The translations under genes and the position numbers were made by a program. Under the pieces are notes generated by a model. The model had not been told where the DNA came from and did not search any database. It saw only the letters and a list, made by a program, of their open reading frames with translations. A stretch of 64,000 nt of DNA from an uncultured Microbacterium sp. (lineage in GTDB: Bacteria; Actinomycetota; Actinomycetes; Actinomycetales; Microbacteriaceae), in the NCBI GenBank assembly GCA_913774665.1, contig CAJYHN010000004.1:62001-126000 (forward strand), read 5' to 3'. Below, piece by piece: positions 36,316 to 44,680 of the stretch (position 1 is the first letter of the stretch; each line of letters starts with the position of its first letter).

Positions 36316-36504
36316 ATGATCTACGGACAGCAGAACGAACGGCAGACGGGCTCGGTGTGGAGCATCGCCATGACGGCCGCCATGGGCAACGGCATCGGGC
36401 CGCGCTCGGTCGAGGAGACACCCGCGCCGCGCTCGGCGAAGCGGTGGCCCTGGTCGCGCACGACCCCGGCCGGCGAGGCGATGGTGGTCGCGCCCCGCGC
36501 CTGA
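36316..36504 (+). CDS. Small hypothetical protein
   Basis: 62 aa. The ATG at 36316 follows GAGGAGAAGAGC, a strong ribosome site that fixes the start. Sequence MIYGQQNERQTGSVWSIAMT, then a short hydrophobic patch and a basic, Pro-rich tail. Function unknown. A TTGACA-type element on the opposite strand (about 36213) lies 100 bp upstream, similar to those near other small genes in this window. Confidence 0.6.
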   Translation: MIYGQQNERQTGSVWSIAMTAAMGNGIGPRSVEETPAPRSAKRWPWSRTTPAGEAMVVAPRA

Positions 36505-36677
36505 TCCACCGCCCCTTCACCCGACGCGTCGGCTTCTTCCCCCGGAAGTCGGCGCGTCGGCTCGTGTCCGGGCGTTCACACGATGGTCTCTGCGGTGTAA
36601 CCCACCGCACGGGGTCGAGGCCTCAGCATGGGACGACCGCATCCGCGGTGGTGGATCCCGGCTTGAAAGCGACCCCG

Positions 36678-37874
36678 ATGACCCGACCCGTGCGCGTGCT
36701 CTCGCTCTACGAAGGCTTCTTCGCCGGAGGAGCGAGGATCCTTCATTCCGATGTGGTGGCGGGCCTCGCCTCCGACGGATCGCAGGAGCATCGCGTGCTG
36801 TCGCTCACCTCGGCCGCGCGCCGCGATGCTTCCCTCCAGTTCGCCCGCGACGACACCCGATTCCGCCGCCTGCAGGACCGCGGGGTTCGCATCGACGCCT
36901 TCGACCGTGTCGCGGGCGATCGGCCGCTGACTCCGGAGGAGTTCTCGCGGGCCGAACTGGAGCACGCCGCTCGACTGTTCGACGAGGCCGATGTCATCCT
37001 CTCGCTCAAGGAGCAGCCCCTGAGCCTCGTGATCGCACTCGAGCGCGCCGGACTGCTGCCCGACCGACCGGTCGCGGCCTGCCTCCACCGCTCCGACCCC
37101 ACCCATTCCGGCCCCGCGCTGGGGTGGCTGGTCGAGGCCGCGGATTCCGGCGCGGTGAGCGCGACGATCTCGTGCGCCGAATCCACCTCCCGCGCCTACG
37201 CGCGCGCCGGCGTCTCCGCCGGCGAGGCATGGGTCATCGACAACGGCATCGACACCCGCCGCTTCCGCCCCGGCACACGCGCCGAGCGCCGACGGATCCG
37301 CGGGGGGCTCGGCATCCCCGACTCCGCCCCCGTCGTCCTGCTGGCGGCGCGCTTCGACGCCATGAAGGACCCGGGACTTTTTCTCCGCGCCGTCGCCGCG
37401 CACGCGCGGACCGCGCCGGGCACGCACTACGTGGTGTGCGGGTCGGGCATGACCCGCACCAACCCGGCGTTCGTCTCGCTGCTGGCAGACAGCGGCGTGG
37501 ACGACGAGGTGTCCCTGCATGCCCTCGGCCTTCGCGAGGACATGCCGGAGCTGTATCGGATCGCCGACGTCGTCGCACTGACCAGTGCGTTCGGCGAGGC
37601 GTCCCCGCTGTGCCTCGTCGAGGGAGCGGCATCCGGAGCCGTCCCGGTGACCACGGACGTGGGAGACGCGGCGCGACTGGTGGAGGGGTTCGGACTCGTG
37701 ACCGCGCGTGAGGTCGAAGAGATCGTCGAGGCGTGGGGAGACGCCCTCGCCCTCGGCCCGGCACTCCGGGCAGCCGCCCTCGCCGCCCGAGGACGCATGG
37801 ACCGGGGACGAATGATCGCCGACTACCGGACGACCGTCGAGGGCCTGCTCGTCTCGCGCATGCTCGCGGCCTGA
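36678..37874 (+). CDS. Glycosyltransferase family 4
   Basis: 398 aa, two Rossmann-like halves. N-terminal VRVLSLYEGFFAGGARILHSDVV; C-terminal GT4 elements WVIDNGIDTRRFRPG, PVVLLAARFDAMKDPGLFLRAVA and the nucleotide-sugar motif TSAFGEASPLCLVEGAASGAVPV, with the EX7E glutamates. Donor and acceptor are unknown. It lies just before the type III PKS operon on the same strand, 77 nt apart, and might glycosylate a product of that pathway, but an inverted repeat and promoter lie between. Confidence 0.9.
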   Translation: MTRPVRVLSLYEGFFAGGARILHSDVVAGLASDGSQEHRVLSLTSAARRDASLQFARDDTRFRRLQDRGVRIDAFDRVAGDRPLTPEEFSRAELEHAARLFDEADVILSLKEQPLSLVIALERAGLLPDRPVAACLHRSDPTHSGPALGWLVEAADSGAVSATISCAESTSRAYARAGVSAGEAWVIDNGIDTRRFRPGTRAERRRIRGGLGIPDSAPVVLLAARFDAMKDPGLFLRAVAAHARTAPGTHYVVCGSGMTRTNPAFVSLLADSGVDDEVSLHALGLREDMPELYRIADVVALTSAFGEASPLCLVEGAASGAVPVTTDVGDAARLVEGFGLVTAREVEEIVEAWGDALALGPALRAAALAARGRMDRGRMIADYRTTVEGLLVSRMLAA

Positions 37875-37880
37875 GACCCG

Positions 37881-37948
37881 TCACTGTAGACGGCGGGTCG
37901 ACACGACGCCATCCCCGCCGAAGGGTGTGACAACCGTGTCTACAGTGA
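37881..37948. promoter_or_regulatory. Inverted repeat around the type III PKS promoter
   Basis: TCACTGTAGAC (37881-37891) and GTCTACAGTGA (37938-37948) are perfect 11-bp inverted arms 46 nt apart. The right arm contains TACAGT, a good -10 box 5 nt before the PKS ATG. A repressor bound here could loop and block the promoter. Confidence 0.55.
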
Positions 37949-37951
37949 GTC

Positions 37952-39046
37952 ATGACCGCCCGCATCCTCTCGATCGGCACGGCCCTGCCCGACACCCGTG
38001 TCGACCAGTCGACCCTGCGTGACCTGTTCGCCGCTCAGCCCGGATTCGACCGCAAGGCCCAGCGTCTGGTGGGGGCCGCTTTCGATGCGGCGGCGATCGA
38101 CAGCCGTCACGTGGTGCTCCCGCAGCTCGCGGGCGGCGAGGGCGGAGCGCTCGGGGTGCGCGACGGCGACACCCTGCTCATGCCCCCGACCGGGGCGCGC
38201 AACGACGAGTACCGTCGCACCGCTCCGCCCCTCTCCGCGGAGGCCTCGCGCGCCGCGATCGCCGGGTCGGGACGGACTCCGGATGCCATCACCCACGTCG
38301 TGACCGTCTCGTGCACCGGCATGTTCGCACCCGGACCCGACTACCACCTGGTCCGCGACCTCGGCCTCTCCCCCACCGTCGAGCGTTACCACCTCGGCTT
38401 CATCGGCTGCGCGGCGGCGATCCCGGCTCTGCGTCTCGCGGCACGCATCGTCGGTGACGACCCTGACGCCGTCGTCCTCGTCTCCTGCACCGAACTGTGC
38501 TCGCTGCACTGGCAGACCTCGTCTCACCCCGACCAGATCGTCGCCGCCTCGGTGTTCGCCGACGGGGCGGGGGGCGCGGTGGTGGCATCCGGAGACCCCT
38601 CCCGAGCGGGCTTCGACCTCGAAGGCTTCGCGACCCATGTCACCGACGACGGCGAGAAGGACATGGCGTGGACCGTCGGCGACTCGGGGTTCGAGATGAC
38701 CCTCACACCCGAGGTTCCACGCATCATCGGCCGCGAGATCTCGGCCATCGCCGCCGACGTGCTCGGCGACCTCGGCGAGATCGACGCGTGGGCGGTGCAT
38801 CCCGGCGGGCGCAGCATCCTCGACCGGGTCGAAAGCGCCCTCTCCCTGGATGCCACCGCCCTGGCCCCCTCGAGAGAGGTGCTGCGCGCGCACGGCAACA
38901 TGTCGAGCGCGACGCTGCTGTTCATCCTGCGCGACCTGCTCGCGGACTCCGCGCGCGCCGACGGACACCGCGTCGCAGCTCTCGCGTTTGGCCCGGGACT
39001 CACGGTGGAGGCGGCACGTCTGACGCTGCGCCGCCCGGCCGAGTGA
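37952..39046 (+). CDS. Type III polyketide synthase (alkylresorcinol/alkylpyrone type)
   Basis: 364-aa chalcone-synthase-like enzyme. Catalytic Cys lies in GFIGCAAAIPALRLA, His in AVHPGGRSILD and Asn in HGNMSSATLLF. These enzymes extend an acyl starter with malonyl-CoA and cyclise it to resorcinols or pyrones. The next two genes encode a methyltransferase and a FAD hydroxylase, the same three steps as Streptomyces griseus srsABC, which makes alkylquinones. ATG 5 nt after TACAGT suggests a leaderless message. Confidence 0.93.
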   Translation: MTARILSIGTALPDTRVDQSTLRDLFAAQPGFDRKAQRLVGAAFDAAAIDSRHVVLPQLAGGEGGALGVRDGDTLLMPPTGARNDEYRRTAPPLSAEASRAAIAGSGRTPDAITHVVTVSCTGMFAPGPDYHLVRDLGLSPTVERYHLGFIGCAAAIPALRLAARIVGDDPDAVVLVSCTELCSLHWQTSSHPDQIVAASVFADGAGGAVVASGDPSRAGFDLEGFATHVTDDGEKDMAWTVGDSGFEMTLTPEVPRIIGREISAIAADVLGDLGEIDAWAVHPGGRSILDRVESALSLDATALAPSREVLRAHGNMSSATLLFILRDLLADSARADGHRVAALAFGPGLTVEAARLTLRRPAE

Positions 39047-39747
39047 TGGGGTTGTCCCAGCGCGACGTCGCGCTGACCGAGCTGATGGACGACCCCGACT
39101 GCGATCCCCGGGCGCTCGCGGCCACCTACCGCCGCTTCGACCTGGTGAACAGGCTCGTCTCGGCGTGGGGGCACGTCTACCGCTCGCACGTGCGACCCGA
39201 GCTGCGTGCGCTCGGCCGCCCCGCGCGCATCCTCGACCTGGGGTGCGGCGGAGGGGACGTGCTCGTGCGGCTGGCGGGCTTGGCCGCGCACGACGGCTTC
39301 TCGGTCGAGTGCGTCGGAGCCGACCCCGACCCGCGCGCGATCTCGGCCGCCCGCGAACGCAGCCGGCCCGGGGTGCGCTTCGTCGCGCAGGACTCGACGG
39401 CCCTGCTCGCCGCCGGGGAGAGATTCGACCTCGTCGTCTCGAACCACGTGCTGCATCACCTCGACGCGCAGGCGCTGCGAGGGTTCACCACCGACTCGCT
39501 GGCCCTGTCGAGCGGTCCCGTGCTGCACGCCGACATCGCCCGCGGACGTCTGGCGTACGCCTTGTACGCCGTGGGCATCGCGCCACTGTCGGCGGGCACG
39601 TTCCTGCGCGTCGACGGCCTCCGTTCGATCCGCCGCAGCTATCGGGCTCCCGAGCTCGCCGCGGCGCTCGAGAGCCCCTGGCACGTCGAGACCCCGGCGC
39701 CGTTCCGGCTCCTCGCCGTCGCTCGCGGAAAGGCCGGGAATGACTGA
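39046..39747 (+). CDS. SAM-dependent methyltransferase of the phenolic-lipid cluster
   Basis: 233 aa. SAM motif I ILDLGCGGGDVLVRLAG, acidic residue in VGADPDP, motif FDLVVSNHVLHHLD. ATG overlaps the PKS stop by one base (TGATG). Position matches SrsB, a methyltransferase acting on the alkylresorcinol ring. Substrate is inferred from context. Confidence 0.9.
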   Translation: MGLSQRDVALTELMDDPDCDPRALAATYRRFDLVNRLVSAWGHVYRSHVRPELRALGRPARILDLGCGGGDVLVRLAGLAAHDGFSVECVGADPDPRAISAARERSRPGVRFVAQDSTALLAAGERFDLVVSNHVLHHLDAQALRGFTTDSLALSSGPVLHADIARGRLAYALYAVGIAPLSAGTFLRVDGLRSIRRSYRAPELAAALESPWHVETPAPFRLLAVARGKAGND

Positions 39748-40852
39748 GGTCCTCGTCGTCGGCGCCGGCCCCGTGGGACTGGCGTTGGCCGCCGACCTCA
39801 GCGCGCGCGGCGTCGACGTCGCCCTCGTCGAGCGTCGCACCGAGATCGGCGAGGGAACGCGGGCGATCGGCATCCACTCCCCCGCCCTCGCCCTGCTCGA
39901 GGCCTCGGGCGCCACGGACGGGATCCTCGACCGCGCGGTGCGGATCGCCCGAGGGGAGGCACGGGCCGACGGGCGCCTGCTCGCCGCGATCCGTTTCGAT
40001 CAGCTGCGGGCGCGGCATCCGTACGTCGCGGCGTTGCCGCAGTCCGACACGATCGAGGTGCTGACGGCCCTGGCCCCGGCGGTGCGACGCGGCGTGACCG
40101 TGGAGTCGCTGCGACAGGACGGGGACGGCGTGCGGGTCGGGGTCGCGGGCGGCGGCGAGCTGCGCGCGGGAGTGGTCATCGTGGCATCCGGATGGGCGGG
40201 ACGCTCGCTCGTCTACCGCGACGGGGCCGTGCGCACCCACCACTACCCCGACCGCTACGTCATGGCCGACGTCAGCGCACCGGGTGGGCCGGTGGCGCGC
40301 GTGCACCTCGAGCGCGACGGCGTGGTCGAATCGTTCCCCCTCCCCGGCGGGCGCAGACGACTGGTCGCCTGGGCGGGTCGGGAGGAGGTGCCGGATGCCG
40401 CGGACTTCTTGCGAGACGCCGTGGCCCGACGCACGGGGGTCGAGGTCGACATCGCGGGTGCCTCGAGCTTCGGCGTGCGGCGCGCGGTGGCTCCCGCGCT
40501 GCGACGGGGCCGGGTGATCGTGGTCGGCGACGCCGCGCACGAGGTGAGCCCGATCGGCGGGCAGGGGATGAACCTGGGACTGCTCGATGCGCTGACCCTC
40601 GCCCCGCTGCTCGTGCCGTGGGTGCGCGGGGGCGACGGCGACGGCCTAAACCGCTGGGAGCGCGACCGGCTCGCATCGGCCCGGCACGCCGCCCGCCTGG
40701 CGTTCCTCAACACCCTGCTCGGCCGGGCTTCCGGGCCGCGCACGCACGCCCTGCGTTCCGCCGCCCTTCGCACCGCCCTGCGCGGACCCGGCGGTGAGGT
40801 GTTCACCCGGGCCTACGCGATGCGCCTCGACCGGGCGGCATCCGGGACCTGA
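39740..40852 (+). CDS. FAD-dependent aromatic hydroxylase
   Basis: 370 aa. N-terminal dinucleotide-binding VLVVGAGPVGLALAADLSARG, later GDAAHEVSPIGGQGMNLGLLDA, the FAD ribityl-binding motif of the PheA/TfdB group. Overlaps the methyltransferase gene by 8 bases. By analogy with SrsC it would hydroxylate the resorcinol ring and lead to a quinone. Its last twelve codons are the first unit of the tandem repeat that follows. Confidence 0.9.
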   Translation: MTEVLVVGAGPVGLALAADLSARGVDVALVERRTEIGEGTRAIGIHSPALALLEASGATDGILDRAVRIARGEARADGRLLAAIRFDQLRARHPYVAALPQSDTIEVLTALAPAVRRGVTVESLRQDGDGVRVGVAGGGELRAGVVIVASGWAGRSLVYRDGAVRTHHYPDRYVMADVSAPGGPVARVHLERDGVVESFPLPGGRRRLVAWAGREEVPDAADFLRDAVARRTGVEVDIAGASSFGVRRAVAPALRRGRVIVVGDAAHEVSPIGGQGMNLGLLDALTLAPLLVPWVRGGDGDGLNRWERDRLASARHAARLAFLNTLLGRASGPRTHALRSAALRTALRGPGGEVFTRAYAMRLDRAASGT

Positions 40853-41082
40853 AGGCCGGGCTCGCGGGGGCCTCGGCGGCGCGGCATCCGGGACCGGAGG
40901 GCCGGGCTCACGCGGGCCTTCGCGATGCGCCTCGACCGGGCGGTGCCCGGAACCTGAAGGTCCGGCTCACGCGGGCCTTCGCGATGCGCCTCGACCGGGC
41001 GGTGCCCGGAACCTCAGGGCCGGACTCACGCGCGCCTCTAGGACGCGCTTCGATCGGGCGGCGCCCGCGACCCGGGCCGAGC
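40817..41082. repeat. ~59-bp tandem repeat starting inside the hydroxylase 3' end
   Basis: The word GCGATGCGCCTCGACCGGGC occurs at 40817 (coding), 40922 and 40981; a worn copy begins near 41041 and a partial one near 40880. Units continue with CCGGAACCTGAAGG-like and CGGGCTCACGCGGGCC-like sequence. It fills the gap between convergent genes and ends at the UbiA stop codon. Confidence 0.85.
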
Positions 41083-41916
41083 TCAGGCGACGACGAGCTG
41101 GGCGGCCAGCAGGAGCGCCGCGAGCATCGTCAGCTGGAACACCGCGCGGCCCGGAGGCCGCACCAGCACGAGCACCGCCGTGACCACCGCGACCGCGATA
41201 ACGGCCGTGAAGAACACCGCGCCCGCGGCATCCACTCCGCCCGGGGGCCCGAGGAGCACGGCCAGCGCGCCGACGACGATGCCGGCCGCAGCGATCAGCA
41301 CCGACCAGCGTGCACCGAGGCGGTGCGGCAGTCCGCGCACGCCGGTGCGGCGGTCGTCGTCGATGTCGCGCACGACATTGGTGAGGTGCACGGCCGCTCC
41401 GAGCGCGGCACCCGCGAGCGCCGCCCACGACGCGGCGAGCGCGCGGTCGGGACCGGCGAGGGTGGCGAACGAGGGGAAGAGACCGAAGCTCAGGAGGAAC
41501 GGCACAATCGAGAACGGCGTCGACTTCAGCCCCGCGTTGTAGGCCCAGGCCGAGGCGAGGGAGATGGCGTGCGCGGCAACGAGACCCGCGCCCAGAGGCG
41601 CCGACAGCGCGAGCGCGACGACCAGGGCGCCCACGGCGACGGACAGGGCACGCTCGGTGGTGACCGCTCCTCCCGCGATGGGCTTGTCGGTGCGCCCGAC
41701 AGCGGCATCGCGCGCTCCGTCGATGGCGTCGTTCGACAGCCCGACCGACACCTGCCCGGCGAACACCGCGACGACCAGCAGTCCCAGGCTCCAGGGCTCG
41801 AGACCCGCGGCGACGCCCAGGGCGAGCGAGAGGACGGTCACGACGAGCGTGGGCCCGGGGTGGGTCGCGCCCCACAGGGCCCGTAGGGGCGACCTGGTGG
41901 TCGCGGCATCCGTCAC
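41083..41916 (-). CDS. UbiA-family prenyltransferase
   Basis: About 277 aa with eight or nine helices. The two Asp-rich magnesium motifs are NDAIDGARD and DIDDDRRTG, as in UbiA, MenA and related intramembrane aromatic prenyltransferases. GTG at 41916 is chosen because TAGCGT ends 7 nt before it (leaderless form). Placed convergent to the PKS-methyltransferase-hydroxylase operon; it could prenylate the phenolic product or act in another lipid or quinone route. Confidence 0.88.
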   Translation of the reverse strand: MTDAATTRSPLRALWGATHPGPTLVVTVLSLALGVAAGLEPWSLGLLVVAVFAGQVSVGLSNDAIDGARDAAVGRTDKPIAGGAVTTERALSVAVGALVVALALSAPLGAGLVAAHAISLASAWAYNAGLKSTPFSIVPFLLSFGLFPSFATLAGPDRALAASWAALAGAALGAAVHLTNVVRDIDDDRRTGVRGLPHRLGARWSVLIAAAGIVVGALAVLLGPPGGVDAAGAVFFTAVIAVAVVTAVLVLVRPPGRAVFQLTMLAALLLAAQLVVA

Positions 41917-41957
41917 GCGTCCGACGCTACCGCGCGGCGGCGGGTCGGCGGCCTCCC

Positions 41958-42047
41958 CCGTGCACAACGGCGGAGATCCTCCGCGACGCGCCGCGGACCG
42001 GCATCCGGAGACGGCGTGTCAACCACGCGGCCCGCCGTTGTGCACGG
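41958..42047. repeat. 16-bp perfect inverted repeat, 58-nt spacer
   Basis: Arms at 41958-41973 and 42032-42047 are fully complementary. It lies upstream of the UbiA gene and not beside a stop codon, so a simple terminator role is unlikely. Confidence 0.7.
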
Positions 42048-42314
42048 CACCGGCGGCGGGGCGGCCTGTCCGTCACCCGCGGCATCCGACCCGCCCACTC
42101 CTTATGCAGCGCGCACTGCGCGCGTCGGGGGACACACCGCAGCTCATCGAGCAGGAACAGCGCGATCTCGGGGCGGTCCCGGGGAGGCCGCCCCTTCTCG
42201 CGTCGGACGGAAGTGATCGCGCCGCGTGCCGGGGATCTGAACCTCACCCGCGCGAACACACGGTTTCCCCGTGCCCGTCACGTCCGCCGCCGCGCGCGGG
42301 AGGGACAGAACGAT

Positions 42315-42343
42315 GCCCCGGGCACCGCGAACGGGCCCGGGGC
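42315..42343 (-). terminator. Hairpin after the acidic protein gene
   Basis: GCCCCGGGC and GCCCGGGGC pair over 9 bp with an 11-nt loop, 14 bp past the stop codon at 42357. No strong T run. Confidence 0.55.
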
Positions 42344-42356
42344 GCAGAGGGAGGGG

Positions 42357-42716
42357 TCAGAGGTCCTCGGGGGCGAGGTCGCCCTGGCCCTCTTCGCCGA
42401 GCTCGACGACACCGGGATCCTCGCCCTGAGAATCGGTGCCGGTGGACTCGGGGTGGATGTCCTCGAGCGGGATGTCGCTGTCGTCGGCGGGGATCTCCGC
42501 CGGGTCGGCGCCCGTTGCGGTCGCCGGGTTGATGTCGGCGGGGTCCGCCCCCTCGTCCAGAGCGGTCGTCGCGTCCCACTCCGCCTGGGCGGGATCGAGA
42601 GAGGGGTCGGGCTCGATGGAGGTGTCTCCGTCCCGCAAGGGCTGCACGCCCGCGATACCCACGTCGGCGGCCGGGGTCGTCGCGTCGGGGGTCGGGTCGA
42701 TCGAAGCGTCGCTCAT
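42357..42716 (-). CDS. Small acidic low-complexity protein
   Basis: 119 aa, rich in Asp, Glu, Pro, Ala and Thr, with no hydrophobic core (for example SDIPLEDIHPESTGTDSQGE). It is probably unfolded. ATG at 42716 has AAAGGA 8 nt upstream, a strong start. Function unknown. It is one of three acidic proteins here (also 44681 and 54301) placed next to stress-type genes. Confidence 0.72.
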   Translation of the reverse strand: MSDASIDPTPDATTPAADVGIAGVQPLRDGDTSIEPDPSLDPAQAEWDATTALDEGADPADINPATATGADPAEIPADDSDIPLEDIHPESTGTDSQGEDPGVVELGEEGQGDLAPEDL

Positions 42717-43017
42717 GGGGGGGTCCTTTCGTGGGACGCACAACACCGCCGGGATCAGCGGTCCCCTTATCCAACGGGCCGCTCGCCTCCGGGCCCCGCC
42801 CCTTGACACGCCCATCCCCGCCTTCGTACGGGCCGCCCCTCAACCCGTCCCCCGCGCCGGCGGAAAACCCGCGCGGCCGCGCCTGACGCCGCGACCGGAG
42901 CAGACGGCACGCACGTTTATAGGCCACGACGGCCGATCCCTCAACCCCCGGGCCTCGAGGCCGACGACGAACGAAGACTGGGGGGCAGCCCCGGAAACCA
43001 CACGAAAAGAGGACACC
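42717..43017. other. Divergent promoter region
   Basis: Contains CCTTGACACGCCC (42801-42813), also present at 54198-54210, and the AT-rich word GTTTATAGG near 42916. These may be parts of promoters for the acidic protein and the SRPBCC gene. No other gene seen. Confidence 0.5.
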
Positions 43018-43470
43018 ATGGCACAGGTCATCGAAACCGTCAACGTCAACGTTCCCGTCCGCGTCGCGTACAACCAGTGGACGCAGTTCGAGGAGTTCCC
43101 GCACTTCATGAGCTTCGTGGAGTCGATCACGCAGAAGACCGAGACCCTCACGCACTGGAAGGTCAAGATCGCCGGCGCCGAGCGCGAGTTCGACGCCGAG
43201 ATCACCGAGCAGCACCCCGACGAGCGCGTCGCCTGGAACAGCGTGGGCGGCGACGAGAACCACGCCGGCGTCGTGACCTTCCACCGCCTGTCCGACGACG
43301 AGACGCGCGTCACGGTCCAGATCGACTGGGCGCCGTCCGGCGTTCTCGAGAAGCTCGGCGCCGTCTTCGGTGCCGACGACCACTCCGTGAAGAAGGACCT
43401 CGAGAACTTCAAGAAGTACATCGAGTCGCGCGGTGCCGAGTCCGGCGCCTGGCGCGGCGACGTCAGCTGA
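43018..43470 (+). CDS. SRPBCC/START-fold cyclase-dehydrase-like protein
   Basis: 150 aa. N-terminal VIETVNVNVPVRVAYNQWTQFEEFPHFM is the START-like opening of the polyketide cyclase/dehydrase group; WKVKIAGAEREFDAEITEQ and VTVQIDWAPSGVLEKLG follow. Such single-domain proteins often belong to stress regulons in actinobacteria and may bind lipids. AGAGGA lies 5 nt before the ATG. Ligand unknown. Confidence 0.88.
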   Translation: MAQVIETVNVNVPVRVAYNQWTQFEEFPHFMSFVESITQKTETLTHWKVKIAGAEREFDAEITEQHPDERVAWNSVGGDENHAGVVTFHRLSDDETRVTVQIDWAPSGVLEKLGAVFGADDHSVKKDLENFKKYIESRGAESGAWRGDVS

Positions 43471-43480
43471 CGTCCTCCCC

Positions 43481-43527
43481 TGACGAAAGCCGGGTCCGTC
43501 CGTGAGGGACGGGCCCGGCTTTCGTCA
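43481..43527. terminator. Long bidirectional hairpin
   Basis: A stem of about 20 bp (TGACGAAAGCCGGGTCCGTC against GGACGGGCCCGGCTTTCGTCA in outline) lies between the convergent SRPBCC and aldo/keto reductase genes, 10 bp from each stop. Runs of AAA and TTT in the stem suit termination both ways. Confidence 0.8.
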
Positions 43528-43535
43528 TGAGCGGG

Positions 43536-44528
43536 TCACCACTGGGGGTGGATCTCCGCCCGCAGTCGTCGGTCGTACACGTCGCGCACGAGCGCGTCGA
43601 AGGCCTCGATGTCGAACCCGCCGTCGAGCAGATCTGCCGCGCGAGCGTTCGCGGCCGCCTGGTCGGTGGAGCGCGCCCCCGGAATGACCGAGGTGACGCC
43701 CTCCCGAGAGGCGATCCACGCGAGGGTGGCAGCCGGGAGCGTCACGCCCTCGGGAAGCGAGGCCTTCAGCTCGTCGGCGGCGGCGACGCCCTCGTCGAAC
43801 GGGACGCCCGAGAACGTCTCGCCCTTGTCGAACGCCTCACCGTTGCGGTTGTAGGAGCGGTGGTCGTTCTCGGCGAACGTCGTTGAGCGGGAGTATCTGC
43901 CCGACAGCAGTCCGCTCGCCAGCGGCACGCGCGCGAACACGGCGACGTTCTTCTCGGCCGCGAGCGGCAGCACCTCGTCGAGGGGCTTGAGGCGGAAGGG
44001 GTTGAAGATGATCTGCAGGTTGGTCAGGTTCGGTCGCCGCAGCGCCGAGAGAGCCTGATCCATCGTCTCGACCGAGGCGCCGTAGGCCGCGATGACGCCC
44101 TCGGACACGAGCTGATCGAGTGCCTCCCACGTGGCGTCGTCGTCGATGACGGCCGACGGCGGGCAGTGCAGCTGCACGAGGTCGAGGGTCTCGGCGTCGA
44201 GCAGGCGCCGCGACCGGTCGAGCCAGACGCGGAAGTTCTCCATCACGTAGTTCTCGGGCACCTGGTCTTCGCGACGGCCCATCTTGGTCGCGACGGTGAT
44301 GTCGTCGGCATCCCGATCCTTCAGGAACCGCCCGATGATCTGCTCCGAGCGACCGTCGCCGTACACGTCGGCGGTGTCGAAGAGCGTGACGCCGGCGTCG
44401 GCCGAGGCCGCCAGCACGGCGCGGGCGTCGTCTTCGCTGACATCACCCCAGTCGGCGCCGAGCTGCCAGGTGCCGAGACCGACGGCCGAGACCTCGCGGC
44501 CGGTACGGGAGAGGGGACGCTGCTGCAT
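43536..44528 (-). CDS. Aldo/keto reductase
   Basis: 330 aa, NADPH-dependent (beta/alpha)8 oxidoreductase. Catalytic tetrad visible: Asp and Tyr in FDTADVYGDG, Lys in VATKMG, His in VQLHCPPS. C-terminal VIPGARSTDQAAANA binds the cofactor phosphate. ATG with GAAAGGAAACCGC upstream. Aldehyde detoxification is a likely role given the stress-type neighbours. Confidence 0.93.
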   Translation of the reverse strand: MQQRPLSRTGREVSAVGLGTWQLGADWGDVSEDDARAVLAASADAGVTLFDTADVYGDGRSEQIIGRFLKDRDADDITVATKMGRREDQVPENYVMENFRVWLDRSRRLLDAETLDLVQLHCPPSAVIDDDATWEALDQLVSEGVIAAYGASVETMDQALSALRRPNLTNLQIIFNPFRLKPLDEVLPLAAEKNVAVFARVPLASGLLSGRYSRSTTFAENDHRSYNRNGEAFDKGETFSGVPFDEGVAAADELKASLPEGVTLPAATLAWIASREGVTSVIPGARSTDQAAANARAADLLDGGFDIEAFDALVRDVYDRRLRAEIHPQW

Positions 44529-44680
44529 TGCGGTTTCCTTTCGAAGCTCCGTCGAGCCTATCCAGCCCCTCCGACGTCGGGGCCGCGCGGGATCGGATGC
44601 CGCGAACCGGCGTCGCGCAACCCCGCCCCCGCTCGCCGGGCGGCGACCTAGCGTGGCGTCACACCCACGGAAGGATCAGC

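Larger units (their letters stand above)
41917..42356. other. Long intergenic region with a 16-bp inverted repeat
   Basis: No gene recognised in 440 bp. CCGTGCACAACGGCGG (41958-41973) and its exact complement (42032-42047) enclose 58 nt that include GGCGTGTCAA (42013-42022). The rest holds no start signals; the terminator of the next gene is at 42315-42343. Confidence 0.6.
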
